Notes: generated from the letters alone by a model not told the origin. Positions 25,732 through 38,236 are shown, numbered from the stretch's first letter. The stretch is DNA of 64,000 nt from Stenotrophomonas sp. MMGLT7 (GCF_021168555.1 NZ_JAJOZS010000001.1:186001-250000), one strand, 5' to 3'. Numbers and translations are program-made.

Positions 25732-26691
25732 ATGACCAGTCGACGAGACTTCCTGGCCCGCTCTGCCATCGCCTCCACCGTGTTGGCGGCGGCACCCGCT
25801 GCCGCGTTGGCAGCGCCACCTGCGAGACCGGGCAACACCACTGCCGTGGAGACAAGCGTGGAGACAAGAAGCAAGGCCAGGATCGCTGTCATTACCTGGA
25901 CCTATGGAATAGACGATCCGGACGAGCTTTTCGCCAGGATCAAGGCCACCGGCTTCGACTACGTGCAGTACTGCGGCGACTTCAGGAAGCAGGACGCGGC
26001 GGAAGTGGCGCGTGCCGCCAGCCGGCACGGCATCACCATCCTCAGCTACGATCCGCCCGGCACCATCCGGCCGGAATCTCCGGCCGACGGCACCGTCGAA
26101 AAGGCGGTCGAGCACTTCGCCAGGACCTTCCAGTTCGCCCGCGACATCGGCGCGGGGATGGCGACGCTGCAGGGGCTTTCCAGCTGGACCGTGTTCATCG
26201 AGGACTACGATGAAGCGATGCGGTTCATCATCGAGGCGACCCGGCGGCTCGATGCCATCGCCGGCCGCATGGGACTGGTGATGACCTACGAGGCCTGCTG
26301 CCACTACGAGCTGCCCTGGGTACAGACGGCCGACGAACTGCTGCGCATCCATCGCGAATCCGGCGCGCAGAACCTCCAGCTGGTACTCGACAGCTTCCAC
26401 ATGAACATCGCCGAAGCCGACATGCTCGAACCGCTGCGCAAGGTCGGGCCGTTGCTGCACAGCTACCACGTATCGGACTCCGGGCGGGGCGGCATCGGTA
26501 CCGGCCACATCGACTTCGTCGCGCAGCACAACGCGATGAAGACGATCGGCTTCGACGGCTTCGTCTTCTTCGAACTGGTGATCGCCGAGTGCCGCCCCTA
26601 CAAGCACCCGATGAACGAGCGCCAGATGGCCGAGTTCATCCGCCAGAACCAGTACAGCATCCGGATGTGGAACGCGATCACCAGCGGCTGA
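25732..26691 (+). CDS. Tat-exported TIM-barrel protein, sugar phosphate isomerase/epimerase-like
   Basis: 319 residues from the ATG giving MTSRRDFLARS, a twin-arginine signal (TSRRDFLAR, hydrophobic stretch, AAALA-AP). The mature part is an AP-endonuclease-2 / xylose-isomerase-like TIM barrel: WTYGIDDPDELFARIKATGF, then metal-ligand-like residues in VMTYEACCHYELPW, VLDSFHMNIAEAD, LHSYHVSDSGRG and FFELVIAECRPYK. Its substrate is unknown; the Tat signal suggests it folds with a metal before export to the periplasm. It lies 267 bp after tonB and is probably a separate transcript. Confidence 0.8.
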   Translation: MTSRRDFLARSAIASTVLAAAPAAALAAPPARPGNTTAVETSVETRSKARIAVITWTYGIDDPDELFARIKATGFDYVQYCGDFRKQDAAEVARAASRHGITILSYDPPGTIRPESPADGTVEKAVEHFARTFQFARDIGAGMATLQGLSSWTVFIEDYDEAMRFIIEATRRLDAIAGRMGLVMTYEACCHYELPWVQTADELLRIHRESGAQNLQLVLDSFHMNIAEADMLEPLRKVGPLLHSYHVSDSGRGGIGTGHIDFVAQHNAMKTIGFDGFVFFELVIAECRPYKHPMNERQMAEFIRQNQYSIRMWNAITSG

Positions 26692-27056
26692 TGCCGGCAC
26701 GCGCATCACTGGCATGGGGAGCGCATCGCGCCGGCGCGACGGAGCACGCGGCCCGGTGCGCATGCCCGCTCCAGGCGTTGGTGGCTGGATCGGGTCGCCA
26801 AGGCCGGCGCCCGACAGGGATGACAGGCCTCTCCGCGTGGCCACGTATGACCACTTGATCAGCGAGCAGGCAACTGCCACCTTGCGGTGATCCACCTCAA
26901 GGTGCGGCCCAGGGTCATTGCAGATGCGGGCCGGCTAGCGCGCGTACCCGGGGACTGCCGACACACGTAGCCGCGGCTTCGCCCAGAGCAGCAGGGCGGC
27001 ATGGGCGCAGCCCGTCCCAGGGAGCGGGCAGAAGATGCAATCGCAAGCAACGACCA
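26692..27056. other. Gene-free stretch between the TIM-barrel gene and tRNA-Ser
   Basis: About 365 bp. No ORF with credible content, repeat or RNA structure was recognised. Confidence 0.5.
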
Positions 27057-27057
27057 C

Positions 27058-27086
27058 AAAAAAACCCTTGAAACCAAGGGTTTTTT
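27058..27086 (-). terminator. Terminator after tRNA-Ser (bidirectional)
   Basis: AAAAAACCCTTG-AAAC-CAAGGGTTTTTT hairpin with an A-run on one side and a T-run on the other, directly beyond the 3' end of the minus-strand tRNA. Confidence 0.85.
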
Positions 27087-27093
27087 GCGTAAC

Positions 27094-27186
27094 TGGCGGA
27101 GTGAGAGGGATTCGAACCCTCGATAGAGCTTTTGACCCTATACTCCCTTAGCAGGGGAGCCCCTTCAGCCGCTCGGGCATCACTCC
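27094..27186 (-). tRNA. tRNA-Ser (GCT anticodon), CCA encoded
   Basis: 93-nt class II tRNA. On the minus strand: acceptor GGAGTGA, anticodon stem-loop CTCCCCTGCTAAGGGAG (GCT), a long variable arm (TATAGGGTCAAAAGCTCTATC), T-loop TTCGAAT and terminal CCA at 27094-27096. Confidence 0.96.
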
Positions 27187-27265
27187 GGGGATTTCAGCCG
27201 GTCCAACTCAATCGCGCGACCGGGCGCGAAGGATACCGGTTCGGGGGTGCTCAGGTAAACCCTTT

Positions 27266-27478
27266 TCAGTTCTCCGAGCTCTCATCGGCCGCGGAACCGG
27301 ACGAAGTCGGCTCCTCGCCGCGCTGGATACGCTGGTAGATTTCTTCGCGATGTACAGCTACATCCTTGGGCGCAGTGATGCCGATGCGCACCTGGTTCCC
27401 CTTCACGCCGAGCACGGTCACGGTGACCGAGTCGCCGATCATCAGGGTTTCGCCTACACGGCGAGTCAGGATCAACAT
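27266..27478 (-). CDS. csrA: Carbon storage regulator CsrA (RsmA)
   Basis: 70-residue homodimeric RNA-binding protein that blocks or stabilises mRNAs at GGA motifs. Conserved core [35 protein letters not shown] (Arg44 equivalent present). The C-terminus is a longer, acidic Ser/Glu tail compared with the 61-residue E. coli protein. It sits 127 bp downstream of alaS, as in other gammaproteobacteria. Confidence 0.97.
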   Translation of the reverse strand: MLILTRRVGETLMIGDSVTVTVLGVKGNQVRIGITAPKDVAVHREEIYQRIQRGEEPTSSGSAADESSEN

Positions 27479-27605
27479 TTTTCAAAATCTCCAGAGACCG
27501 GTGAGTTCCCACCAAGCAGGACCCGCCTAGCAGGCGCGAGAGTCAGGGGAAAGACGGTCGATGTTAATGGCAGGAGGTGCCAGCCAGCAAGGCTTGTGGC
27601 GTACT

Positions 27606-30260
<2,655 letters not shown>

Positions 30261-30366
30261 TTGACTGGCAATTGGCGGGCTTGCGCGCCCCGGAGGCCTC
30301 TCCCCCACATGGGTGCGAAGGCCGGCCGGGACAACGTGACCGCCAAGATTAGCAGGCCGCGCCAAC

Positions 30367-30852
30367 TCAGTCCTCAGGATCGTAGCGGCTGGCGTAGCGG
30401 ATGCTGTCGCCGTCGAAGCCGCGCCGGGCCAGCAGGTCGGCTGCCTTGCGGCGCTGTGCCAGGTCCTGGGGGCCGGCTTCGCCGAAACGCCGGCATACCA
30501 GATCGCGGGCATTCTGCTTCCAGTCGCCGTCGAAACTGGCCATGGCATCGGCGATCAGCTCGCTGTCCAGGCCGTGGGTTCCCAGTTCGGCACGGATGTG
30601 CAGCGGGCCATAGCCGGATGCCGAGCGCATGCGCACCAGCGAGCGGGCAAAGCGGTCGTCGTCCTGCCAGCCTTCCTGGGCCAGGCGTTCGACGGCCGCG
30701 TGGGCCTGTTCGGCCTCCACGCCCCTGGCCTGCAGCTTGCGGGTCAGTTCGCGCTGCGAATGCTCGCGGCGGACCAGCAGCCCCAGGGCGCGCTGCAGCG
30801 GGGTCTGCTCCTGGCGCTTGCGCCGCCTGCCCGCGGGTTGTTCCTCACTCAT
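30367..30852 (-). CDS. recX: Regulatory protein RecX
   Basis: 161 residues with three repeats of the RecX three-helix fold; family-like stretches are [45 protein letters not shown] and the C-terminal [14 protein letters not shown]. RecX binds RecA filaments and limits strand exchange. It lies 106 bp downstream of recA in the same direction, the standard recA-recX pairing. Confidence 0.93.
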   Translation of the reverse strand: MSEEQPAGRRRKRQEQTPLQRALGLLVRREHSQRELTRKLQARGVEAEQAHAAVERLAQEGWQDDDRFARSLVRMRSASGYGPLHIRAELGTHGLDSELIADAMASFDGDWKQNARDLVCRRFGEAGPQDLAQRRKAADLLARRGFDGDSIRYASRYDPED

Positions 30853-30958
30853 GTCTCGCCTGCTCTATTGCGCCGTCCCTGGCACCTTCCCTCCTGGTAT
30901 GCATGAGGACGCCCGGTCCGGTGGCGTCACTGACTCCGTCACCGGACCGGGCAGCCGC

Positions 30959-31990
30959 TCAATCCTTGTCGGTCTCGCCTTCCTCGCGCGGAGCCTCGGC
31001 CGGCTGGAACTTCTCGCGCAGCTCGGACTCCAGCCGCGCGGCCACCTGCGGATTCTCGCGCAGGTAGTTGCGGGCATTGTCCTTGCCCTGGCCGATACGC
31101 TCGTCGCCGTAGCTGTACCAGGCGCCGGCCTTCTCAACCAGCTTGGCGTCCACGCCCATGTCGATCAGCTCGCCCTCGCGGCTGATGCCCTCGCCGTACA
31201 GGATCTCGGTGATGACCTGCTTGAACGGCGGCGCCAGCTTGTTCTTGACCACCTTGATCTTGGTCTGGTTGCCGATGATCTCGTCGCCCTTCTTGATCGA
31301 GCCGATGCGGCGGATGTCCAGGCGGACCGAGGCATAGAACTTCAGGGCGTTGCCGCCGGTGGTCACCTCCGGGCTCTGGCCGGGCATCATCACGCCGATC
31401 TTCATGCGCAGCTGGTTGATGAACACCACCAGGGTGTTGGAACGCTTGATGTTGCCGGTCAGCTTGCGCAGCGCCTGGCTCATCAGGCGGGCCTGCAGGC
31501 CGGGCAGCTGGTCGCCCATCTCGCCCTCGATCTCGGCCTTGGGGGTCAGCGCGGCGACCGAGTCGATCACCACGATGTCGATCGAGCCCGAGCGCACCAG
31601 CATGTCGGCGATCTCCAGCGCCTGCTCGCCGGTGTCCGGCTGCGACAGCAGCAGGTCGTCGACGTTGACGCCCAGCTTGGCGGCATAGATCGGGTCCAGC
31701 GCGTGCTCGGCGTCGATGAAGGCGGCGGTGCCGCCCTTCTTCTGGCATTCGGCGATCGCCTGCAGGGTCAGGGTGGTCTTGCCCGAGGACTCCGGCCCGT
31801 AGATCTCGACCACCCGTCCCTTGGGCAGGCCGCCGATGCCCAGGGCGATGTCCAGCATCAGCGAGCCGGTGGGGATGAACTCCACCGCCTCGATCACGCG
31901 GTCGCCCATGCGCATCACCGAGCCCTTGCCGAACTGCTTCTCGATCTGGCTCAGTGCGGCGGAAAGGGCGCGCTTCTTGTTCTCGTCCAT
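30959..31990 (-). CDS. recA: Recombinase RecA
   Basis: 343 residues, full length. Walker [44 protein letters not shown] and loop regions [13 protein letters not shown] are all present; acidic C-terminus. Drives homologous recombination and LexA self-cleavage. The 180 bp between recA and lexA contain no copy of the operator seen at lexA, so SOS control of recA would have to come from lexA read-through or from another site. Confidence 0.98.
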   Translation of the reverse strand: MDENKKRALSAALSQIEKQFGKGSVMRMGDRVIEAVEFIPTGSLMLDIALGIGGLPKGRVVEIYGPESSGKTTLTLQAIAECQKKGGTAAFIDAEHALDPIYAAKLGVNVDDLLLSQPDTGEQALEIADMLVRSGSIDIVVIDSVAALTPKAEIEGEMGDQLPGLQARLMSQALRKLTGNIKRSNTLVVFINQLRMKIGVMMPGQSPEVTTGGNALKFYASVRLDIRRIGSIKKGDEIIGNQTKIKVVKNKLAPPFKQVITEILYGEGISREGELIDMGVDAKLVEKAGAWYSYGDERIGQGKDNARNYLRENPQVAARLESELREKFQPAEAPREEGETDKD

Positions 31991-32171
31991 CTGGGTCGTC
32001 CTCGTCAGTGAATTCGGTATGGGTGCAGCTTAGGGGTTGCGTATCGCACAGGCTGAGACGGCGCGACAGGCCATTGGAATATTGATCCGGAGGCCGGCTC
32101 AGGGCTGCAGCCGGAAGCCCGGCGGACGGTCGGGAAATCCCGCCGCATCGGATAAGGAGATCCTACGGGCC

Positions 32172-32810
32172 TCACCGGTTGGGCCTCACCAGCCCGCAGT
32201 ACAGGCCCTCGATGGCGAAGTCCTGGTCCGGCAGCACCTCGATCGGGGCGTAGTCGGGATTGCGCGGCAGCAGGCGGATGCGGTCCTTGCCGATCTTGAG
32301 CAGCTTGACGGTGATCTCGTCGTCGATCCGCGCCACCACGATCTGCCCGGAACGGGCGTCGCCGGTGCGATGCACGCCGATCAGGTCGCCGTTGAAGATG
32401 CCCTCGTCGCGCATGGAGTCGCCCTGCACCTTCAGCAGGTAGTCCGGTGCCGGCGAGAACAACACCCGGTCCAGCACCACGTAGTCGTCCGAACCGATGT
32501 CGGCGCCGATCGGCAAGCCGGCGGCGACCCGGCCCAGCACCGGCAGCCGCAGTGCATCGGCCGCCTGCGCGACCTCGGCAGCGACATGCGCGTGCACCGC
32601 GGGGGCGGCCAGGCGGATCCCTCGCGCCTGCCCCGGCAGGCGGCGGATGGCGCCTGCCTGCTCCAGCGCCTCCAGGTGGTACTGGGCGCCGCGCACGCCC
32701 CTGAACCCGAAGGCGCGGGCGATCTCGGTCTGCGAGGGCGGCACGCCATCGGATTCGATGCGCTCGGCGATCATGGCCAGGATGGCCTGCTGGGTATCGG
32801 TCAGATCCAT
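32172..32810 (-). CDS. lexA: SOS repressor LexA
   Basis: 212 residues from the ATG giving MDLTDTQQAI. N-terminal winged helix (about 25-46, PPSQTEIARAFGFRGVRGAQ). The C-terminal peptidase domain has cleavage site Ala97-Gly98 (GRVAAGLP), nucleophile Ser132 (GDSMRDEG) and Lys169 (ITVKLLKIGK); the spacings equal those of E. coli LexA (84/119/156). A frame open to a TTG at 32846 runs through the operator and is not a credible start. It is autoregulated through the operator next to its start codon and is followed by recA. Confidence 0.97.
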   Translation of the reverse strand: MDLTDTQQAILAMIAERIESDGVPPSQTEIARAFGFRGVRGAQYHLEALEQAGAIRRLPGQARGIRLAAPAVHAHVAAEVAQAADALRLPVLGRVAAGLPIGADIGSDDYVVLDRVLFSPAPDYLLKVQGDSMRDEGIFNGDLIGVHRTGDARSGQIVVARIDDEITVKLLKIGKDRIRLLPRNPDYAPIEVLPDQDFAIEGLYCGLVRPNR

Positions 32811-32812
32811 GT

Positions 32813-32831
32813 TTAGTAGTATTACTACTAA
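32813..32831. promoter_or_regulatory. LexA operator (SOS box) abutting the lexA start codon
   Basis: 19-bp perfect palindrome TTAGTAGTA-T-TACTACTAA, matching the LexA box known from Xanthomonas. Its edge is 2 bp from the lexA ATG (32808-32810). TTGCAC at 32846-32841 (minus strand) is a good -35, placing the -10 inside the operator. Confidence 0.93.
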
Positions 32832-32847
32832 TTGGAGCGAGTGCAAG

Positions 32848-34536
32848 CTAGTGCCGGTTGCTGCGCCAGATCGAGTACAGGATCCATACCCCGCACAGCC
32901 CGGCGCCGACGAAGCCGGCCACGCCGATGGCCAGCAGCCAGCGGCTGGAGATGCCGCCCACGCTGTTCATCACGATCGAGGAGCCGATGATCAGCGCCGC
33001 GGTGACGATGCCGACGGTCAGGCGGTTGGCGGCGCGGTTGACCTGCTCGCCGAAGCCCTGCAACGCGCTGGTCTCGACATGGATCTGCAGGCGCCCGCGG
33101 CGAGCCATCTGCAGCAGCCGGCGTGCATCGCGCGGCAGGTCGCCGAGCAGGTCCAGCGCCGCCATCAGGCTGCGGCGGCCGCGCCGCAGCAGCACGTGCG
33201 GCGAGTACTGCTGCAGCATCGCCCGCTCCAGGTACGGCCGCGCGGCGCTGGCCATGTCGAAATCAGGGTCCAGCTGCCGCCCCATTCCCTCCAGGCTCAG
33301 GAAGGCCTTGATCATCAGCGCCAGGTCGGCCGGCAGCGTCAAGGCATAGGAGCGCAGGATGCCGGCCACGTCGCCGAGCATGGCGCCCACGTGCAGGTCC
33401 TTGAGCGGCACCCCGCGGTACTGGTCGACGAACACCCCGATGTCCTGCTGCAGCTGCACCTCGTCCACTTCGGTCTCGCTGTTGGTCCACTCCAGCAGCA
33501 CGTCGGTCACCGACTCGGCATCCTGGGTCACCATGCCGTTGAGCAACTGCGCGATCTGGAAGCGGCGGCGCTCGGAGATCCGCCCGATCATGCCGAAATC
33601 GATCACGCCGATGCGCCCGTCGCGCATGTAGAAGATGTTGCCGGGGTGCGGGTCGGCGTGGAAGAACCCGTCCTCCAGCACCATCTTCAGCACGATGCCG
33701 GCGCCGATGCGTGCCAGCTCCGCACGGTCCAGGCCGGCCGCGTCCACGGCGGCCAGGTCGCGGCCGGGGATGCCGTCGACGAAGTCCTGCACGTTGAGCG
33801 TCTCGCAGGTCCACTGCCAGTGCACGCGCGGGATCAGGATCTCGTCGTGGCCGGCGAAATTGCCGGCGATGCGCTCGGCGTTGCGGCATTCGGCGACGAA
33901 GTCGAGTTCGCGCCGCAACGACTGGGTGAACTGGTGCACCACCGCGGTGGGGTGGTAGCGCTTGAGGTCCGGCGCCTGCGCCTCGATGATCTCGGCCAGC
34001 CGCGCCAGCAGCCGCAGGTCCGCCTCGATCACCTCGCGGATGCCGGGACGGCGCACCTTGAGCACCACCGAGGTACCGTCATGCAGCCAGGCGCGATGGG
34101 TCTGCGCCAGCGAGGCGGCCGCCAGCGGCGTTTCGTCCAGGCGATCGAACACGGTGTGCGGCGGGCCGCCCAGGTCGCGCTCGAGCTGCGGCGCGATGGC
34201 CTCGAACGGCAGCGGCGGCACCGCGTTCTGCAGTTCGCTCAGCTCGTCGATCCACTCCGGCGGCAGCAGGTCCACGCGGGTGGCCATCACCTGCCCCAGC
34301 TTGACGAAGGTCGGGCCCAGCTCCTGCAGCGCCTTGCGCACCCGGACCGGGGCGGACATGCGCAGCAGCTCCTCGGTGCGGGTCCAGTGCAGCAGCCGGC
34401 CGGCCTTTTCCAGCACATCGGCCATGCCGATGCGCCGTACCACGTCGCCGTAGCCGTAGCGGATCAGGACCGAGGCGATCTCCTGCAGGCGGCCGAGGTC
34501 GCGGACCGTACCCAATGTCTCCCACATCGATGCCAT
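32848..34536 (-). CDS. ABC1/AarF-UbiB family kinase-like protein
   Basis: 562 residues. ABC1 atypical kinase core: KxGQ-type LGPTFVKLGQVMATR at about 73-87, the Ala-rich loop PLAAASLAQTH, the lysine of VVLKVRRPGI, HADPHPGNIFY catalytic-loop region and VIDFGMIGRI (DFG). The C-terminus has two hydrophobic helices (about 505-555), as in UbiB. Family members support ubiquinone biosynthesis or lipid handling; whether this is the main UbiB cannot be settled here. It ends 17 bp before the lexA operator region. Confidence 0.85.
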   Translation of the reverse strand: MASMWETLGTVRDLGRLQEIASVLIRYGYGDVVRRIGMADVLEKAGRLLHWTRTEELLRMSAPVRVRKALQELGPTFVKLGQVMATRVDLLPPEWIDELSELQNAVPPLPFEAIAPQLERDLGGPPHTVFDRLDETPLAAASLAQTHRAWLHDGTSVVLKVRRPGIREVIEADLRLLARLAEIIEAQAPDLKRYHPTAVVHQFTQSLRRELDFVAECRNAERIAGNFAGHDEILIPRVHWQWTCETLNVQDFVDGIPGRDLAAVDAAGLDRAELARIGAGIVLKMVLEDGFFHADPHPGNIFYMRDGRIGVIDFGMIGRISERRRFQIAQLLNGMVTQDAESVTDVLLEWTNSETEVDEVQLQQDIGVFVDQYRGVPLKDLHVGAMLGDVAGILRSYALTLPADLALMIKAFLSLEGMGRQLDPDFDMASAARPYLERAMLQQYSPHVLLRRGRRSLMAALDLLGDLPRDARRLLQMARRGRLQIHVETSALQGFGEQVNRAANRLTVGIVTAALIIGSSIVMNSVGGISSRWLLAIGVAGFVGAGLCGVWILYSIWRSNRH

Positions 34537-34569
34537 CTCGGCTCCGTCAGCTCGCCATCGGATTGCGCA

Positions 34570-35088
34570 TCATGCCGCCAGCAGCCGCAACAGGCCGTGC
34601 ACGGCCGCGGCCACGGTCTGGCGGCGCACCGCATCGCGGTCGCCCTGGAAACGGAACAGCTGCGCCTCGGCATAGCCCCCGCGCCGCTTCCAGGCGATCC
34701 AGACCGTACCGACCGGCTTGTCCTCGCTGCCGCCGCCCGGCCCGGCGATGCCGGTCACGGCCACCGCGATGGTCGCACCGGAGTGCGCCAACGCCCCGGA
34801 CACCATCTCGATCGCGGTCTCGCGGCTGACCGCGCCGGTATCCTCCAACGTCTGCGCATGCACGCCCAGCAGGGCCTGCTTGGCCTCGTAGCTGTAGGCC
34901 ACCAGGCCGCAGTCGAACCAGTCGGAGGAGCCGGCGATGTCGGTGGCCGCCTTGGCGATCCAGCCGCCGGTGCAGCTTTCCGCGGTCACCAGGCGCGCGC
35001 GGGCCTCGCGCAGTCGAGTACCCAACGTCTCGGAAAGGCGGCGGAGCTCGTGGTCGGAGGAAATCTGCATCGGGGGGCCTGCACGCAT
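34570..35088 (-). CDS. pncC: Nicotinamide-nucleotide amidohydrolase PncC (CinA C-terminal domain)
   Basis: 172 residues (166 if started at the ATG at 35070, MQISSDHEL). Single CinA domain: VTAESCTGGWIAKAATDIAGSS with the catalytic Ser, GLVAYSYEAKQALLGV and VAVTGIAGPGGGSEDKPVG. Hydrolyses NMN to nicotinate mononucleotide in the pyridine nucleotide cycle. It lacks the N-terminal molybdopterin-binding-like domain of long CinA. The cinA-lexA/recA neighbourhood is common in bacteria. Confidence 0.92.
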   Translation of the reverse strand: MRAGPPMQISSDHELRRLSETLGTRLREARARLVTAESCTGGWIAKAATDIAGSSDWFDCGLVAYSYEAKQALLGVHAQTLEDTGAVSRETAIEMVSGALAHSGATIAVAVTGIAGPGGGSEDKPVGTVWIAWKRRGGYAEAQLFRFQGDRDAVRRQTVAAAVHGLLRLLAA

Positions 35089-35165
35089 GACTGCGGCTAT
35101 TTAGCCCGATTGCGGCCGGATTGTCTGCCCGGCCGGAACGGCGTCGCACCGTCCCCGCCGCACAG

Positions 35166-36473
35166 TCAATGGTCGTCGTGCAGGTACGAGGCCCTGCGCG
35201 GCAGGCGCAGGCTGACCAGGAACGCCAGCACCATCATCGCCGTCACGTACCAGAAGAAGGCCGATTCATGGCCGACCGACTTGAGCTTCAGCGCCACGAA
35301 CTCGGCGCTGCCGCCGAACACGGCGTTGCCGATGGCATAGGCCAGCCCCACGCCCAGGGCGCGGACTTCCGGCGGGAACATCTCGGCTTTGACGATGCCG
35401 CTGATCGATGTGTAGAGGCTGACGATGGCCAGCGCCAGGACGATCAGCAACAGCGCCGCCCAGGGGCTGGACACATGCTGCAGCATGCTCAGGATCGGCA
35501 CGGTGGACAGCGCCCCGAGTGCACCGAACAGCAACATGTTGTTGCGCCGGCCGATGCGGTCGGAGAGCATCCCGAACAGCGGCTGCATGCACATGTACAG
35601 GAACAGCGCCAGGGTCATGACATTGGTGGTGACCTTGATCGGCAGGTGCACCGTGTTCACCAGGAACTTCTGCATGTAGGTGGTGAACGTGTAGAAGATC
35701 AACGAGCCGCCGGCGGTATAGCCAAGCACGGTGAGAAACGCCGGCGTGTGGTGGCGGAACAGGTTGCCCAGGCTGCCGGCACCCTTCGCCGAGCGCTTCT
35801 CCTCGGTCTGCGTCTCGGTGAGCGTGCGGCGCAGCAGCAGCGCGATCACCGCCGCGACCGCCCCGACGACGAACGGGATGCGCCAACCCCAGGCGCGGAT
35901 TTCGTCCTCGCTGAGCAGCACCTCAATGAGGCCGATCGCCAGCACCGCCAGCAATTGGCCACCGATCAGGGTGACGTACTGGAACGAGGAGAAGAAGCCA
36001 CGCTGACCGCGCAACGCGACCTCGCTCATGTAGGTGGCGGTGGTGCCGTACTCGCCGCCCACCGACAGGCCCTGCAGCAGCCGCGCCACCAGCAGGAAGA
36101 CCGGCGCCCAGACGCCAATGCTCGCGTAGGTCGGCAGGCAGGCGATCAGCAGCGAGCCGAAGCACATCATCACCACCGAGATCAGCAGCGAGGTCTTGCG
36201 GCCGTAGCGGTCGGCGATGCGGCCGAACAGCCAGCCGCCGACCGGACGCATCAGGAAGCCGGCGGCAAACACGCCCGCGGTATTCAGCAGCTGCACCGTG
36301 GGATCGGACTTGGGGAAGAACGCGCCGGCGAAATAGATCGCGCAGAACGCGTAGACGTAGAAATCGAACCACTCCACCAGGTTTCCCGAGGAAGCGGCCA
36401 CGATCGCGAACACACGATGGCGCTTTTCCGCCGCGGTGTAGTGCGGCAGTGGAACAGGCGTGGAATCGAACAT
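35166..36473 (-). CDS. kgtP: KgtP-type alpha-ketoglutarate/dicarboxylate permease (MFS, MHS family)
   Basis: 435 residues from the ATG giving [14 protein letters not shown]. coli KgtP has 432. Twelve transmembrane helices. Motifs: [17 protein letters not shown] in TM1, [20 protein letters not shown] between TM2 and TM3 (MFS motif A), [18 protein letters not shown], and DRIGRRNN in the second half. Proton symport of 2-oxoglutarate is inferred from overall resemblance; related MHS members carry proline, citrate or shikimate. Confidence 0.85.
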   Translation of the reverse strand: MFDSTPVPLPHYTAAEKRHRVFAIVAASSGNLVEWFDFYVYAFCAIYFAGAFFPKSDPTVQLLNTAGVFAAGFLMRPVGGWLFGRIADRYGRKTSLLISVVMMCFGSLLIACLPTYASIGVWAPVFLLVARLLQGLSVGGEYGTTATYMSEVALRGQRGFFSSFQYVTLIGGQLLAVLAIGLIEVLLSEDEIRAWGWRIPFVVGAVAAVIALLLRRTLTETQTEEKRSAKGAGSLGNLFRHHTPAFLTVLGYTAGGSLIFYTFTTYMQKFLVNTVHLPIKVTTNVMTLALFLYMCMQPLFGMLSDRIGRRNNMLLFGALGALSTVPILSMLQHVSSPWAALLLIVLALAIVSLYTSISGIVKAEMFPPEVRALGVGLAYAIGNAVFGGSAEFVALKLKSVGHESAFFWYVTAMMVLAFLVSLRLPRRASYLHDDH

Positions 36474-36629
36474 GGGGATGACTCGCAAAGTGTGGGATTC
36501 CGCCACGGGTCAGCGGAGGCGGTCACGGTAATCCCGCACGGCGAAAATGCGCGTTCATTGCCGCGCGCCACGCCTAGCACTTTGGTCGAAATGGCGGCGC
36601 CTCGCATGCATGCGGGCGCCGCGCGGCGG

Positions 36630-37943
36630 TCAGTAGTCCGGCTCCTGCACCGGCAGCAGCGCCCGCAGCGGGACGCCATCGGCTTCGCCGGCGAGCCGTT
36701 GTGCTTCCATCAACGGCAGGTCCACCTGCAGCAGCCATCCATCCTCGTCGGCCTGCTCGCCCTGCACCACGTCCAGCCGGTGCAGGCGCGAACGCAGCCG
36801 CCCTGCCGATGAAGGCAGGCGCAGGCTGCCGCGCACGCGCTGCAGCCCCAGCCGCCGTCCCAGCACCTGCTCGAGCAGGTCCAGGCCGCGGCCGTCGCGT
36901 GCGGAAATCCACACCCGCTCGCGCCGCGACTCGTCGGGGATGCCGTCCTGCGCGTCGTGGCGCGGTTCGGCGCCGTCGATGCGGTCGATCTTGTTGAACA
37001 CCAGCAGCTGCGGAATATCCCCGGCCCCTACTGCCTGCAGCACCTCGTCCACCTGGGCGATGCGCTCCTCGCGCAGCGGGTCGGAGGCATCGACCACGTG
37101 CAGCAGCAGGTCGGCCTCGCGCGCCTCCGACAGCGTGGAGCGGAACGCGGCGACCAGTTCGTGCGGCAGGTCGCGCACGAAGCCCACCGTATCGGCCAGC
37201 ACCACGTGCCCGCCGGGGATGGCGATGCGCCGCACGGTCGGGTCCAGCGTGGCGAACAGCTGGTCGGCGGCATAGGCTTCGGCCCCGGACAGCGTGTTGA
37301 ACAGGGTGGACTTGCCGGCGTTGGTATAGCCCACCAGCGCCACCCGCGGCAGTTCGCTGCGCACGCGCGCGCGGCGCATCTGGGTACGCTGCACCTCCAC
37401 CTTGTCCAGCCGCTTCTGCAACTGCTCGACCCGCTTCTGCAGCAGGCGACGGTCGGTTTCCAACTGCGTCTCGCCCGGGCCGCGCAGGCCGATCGAACCG
37501 CCGCGCTGGCGCTCCAGGTGGGTCCAGCCGCGCACCAGCCGGGTGGCGAGGTGGCGCAGCTGCGCCAGTTCCACCTGCAGCTTGCCCTCGTGGCTGCGGG
37601 CGCGCTGGGCGAAGATGTCCAGGATCAGCCCGGTCCGGTCGATCACCCGGCGCTCCAGCTGCCGTTCCAGGTTGCGCTCCTGCACCGGCGAGAGCATGTG
37701 GTTGACCAGTATCAGGTCCGCGCCGGTGGCATCGGCGGCGGCCTTCACTTCCTCCAGCTTGCCGCTGCCGATCAGCGTGGAGGGGCTGGGCCGGTCGATC
37801 CTGGCCGTCAGCGTGGTGGCGATGGTGGCACCGGCCGAACGCGCTAGGTCGGAGAATTCCTCCAGCACGTCCTCCTGCAGCGGACCACCGGAAAACGGCT
37901 GGATCAGCAGCGCATGTTCGCCCTTGCGCGAACGGTCAAACAC
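36630..37943 (-). CDS. hflX: GTPase HflX
   Basis: 437 residues. N-terminal HflX domain with the glycine-rich linker QRGGSIGLRGPGETQLETDR, a coiled segment of Arg/Lys/Gln, then the G domain: G1 GYTNAGKSTLFN, G3 DTVGFVRDLP, G4 FNKID. HflX splits stalled or heat-damaged 70S ribosomes. Located 14 bp after hfq, the standard miaA-hfq-hflX order. Confidence 0.96.
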   Translation of the reverse strand: MFDRSRKGEHALLIQPFSGGPLQEDVLEEFSDLARSAGATIATTLTARIDRPSPSTLIGSGKLEEVKAAADATGADLILVNHMLSPVQERNLERQLERRVIDRTGLILDIFAQRARSHEGKLQVELAQLRHLATRLVRGWTHLERQRGGSIGLRGPGETQLETDRRLLQKRVEQLQKRLDKVEVQRTQMRRARVRSELPRVALVGYTNAGKSTLFNTLSGAEAYAADQLFATLDPTVRRIAIPGGHVVLADTVGFVRDLPHELVAAFRSTLSEAREADLLLHVVDASDPLREERIAQVDEVLQAVGAGDIPQLLVFNKIDRIDGAEPRHDAQDGIPDESRRERVWISARDGRGLDLLEQVLGRRLGLQRVRGSLRLPSSAGRLRSRLHRLDVVQGEQADEDGWLLQVDLPLMEAQRLAGEADGVPLRALLPVQEPDY

Positions 37944-37957
37944 GGATCACTCCACGG

Positions 37958-38236
37958 TCAATCAACTTCGTCATTGCCTGTTGCATCGCCTTCGCTGGTG
38001 GTTTGCACATGGCCACCGCCCGGCCCCATGCGCACGTTGCGCGCCGGCACCACGGTGGAAATGGCGTGTTTGTAGACCATCTGGCTCACCGTATTGCGCA
38101 GCAACACGACGAACTGGTCGAACGACTCGATCGTGCCCTGCAGCTTGATGCCGTTGACCAGGTAGACCGAGACCGGCACGCGCTCGCGGCGCAGTGCATT
38201 GAGGAAAGGATCCTGCAGAGATTGCCCCTTGGACAT
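37958..38236 (-). CDS. hfq: RNA chaperone Hfq
   Basis: 92 residues. Sm1 motif ([23 protein letters not shown], given in parts) and Sm2 motif [12 protein letters not shown] are intact; N-terminal [17 protein letters not shown] is typical. The C-terminal tail is short and Gly/Asp-rich. Hexameric ring that pairs small RNAs with mRNAs. Confidence 0.98.
   Translation of the reverse strand: MSKGQSLQDPFLNALRRERVPVSVYLVNGIKLQGTIESFDQFVVLLRNTVSQMVYKHAISTVVPARNVRMGPGGGHVQTTSEGDATGNDEVD

Noticed and set aside
32811-32846. LexA start at TTG 32846
   Set aside because: The extra 12 codons would be the -35 and operator DNA; family members begin at M(D/S)LTDTQ.
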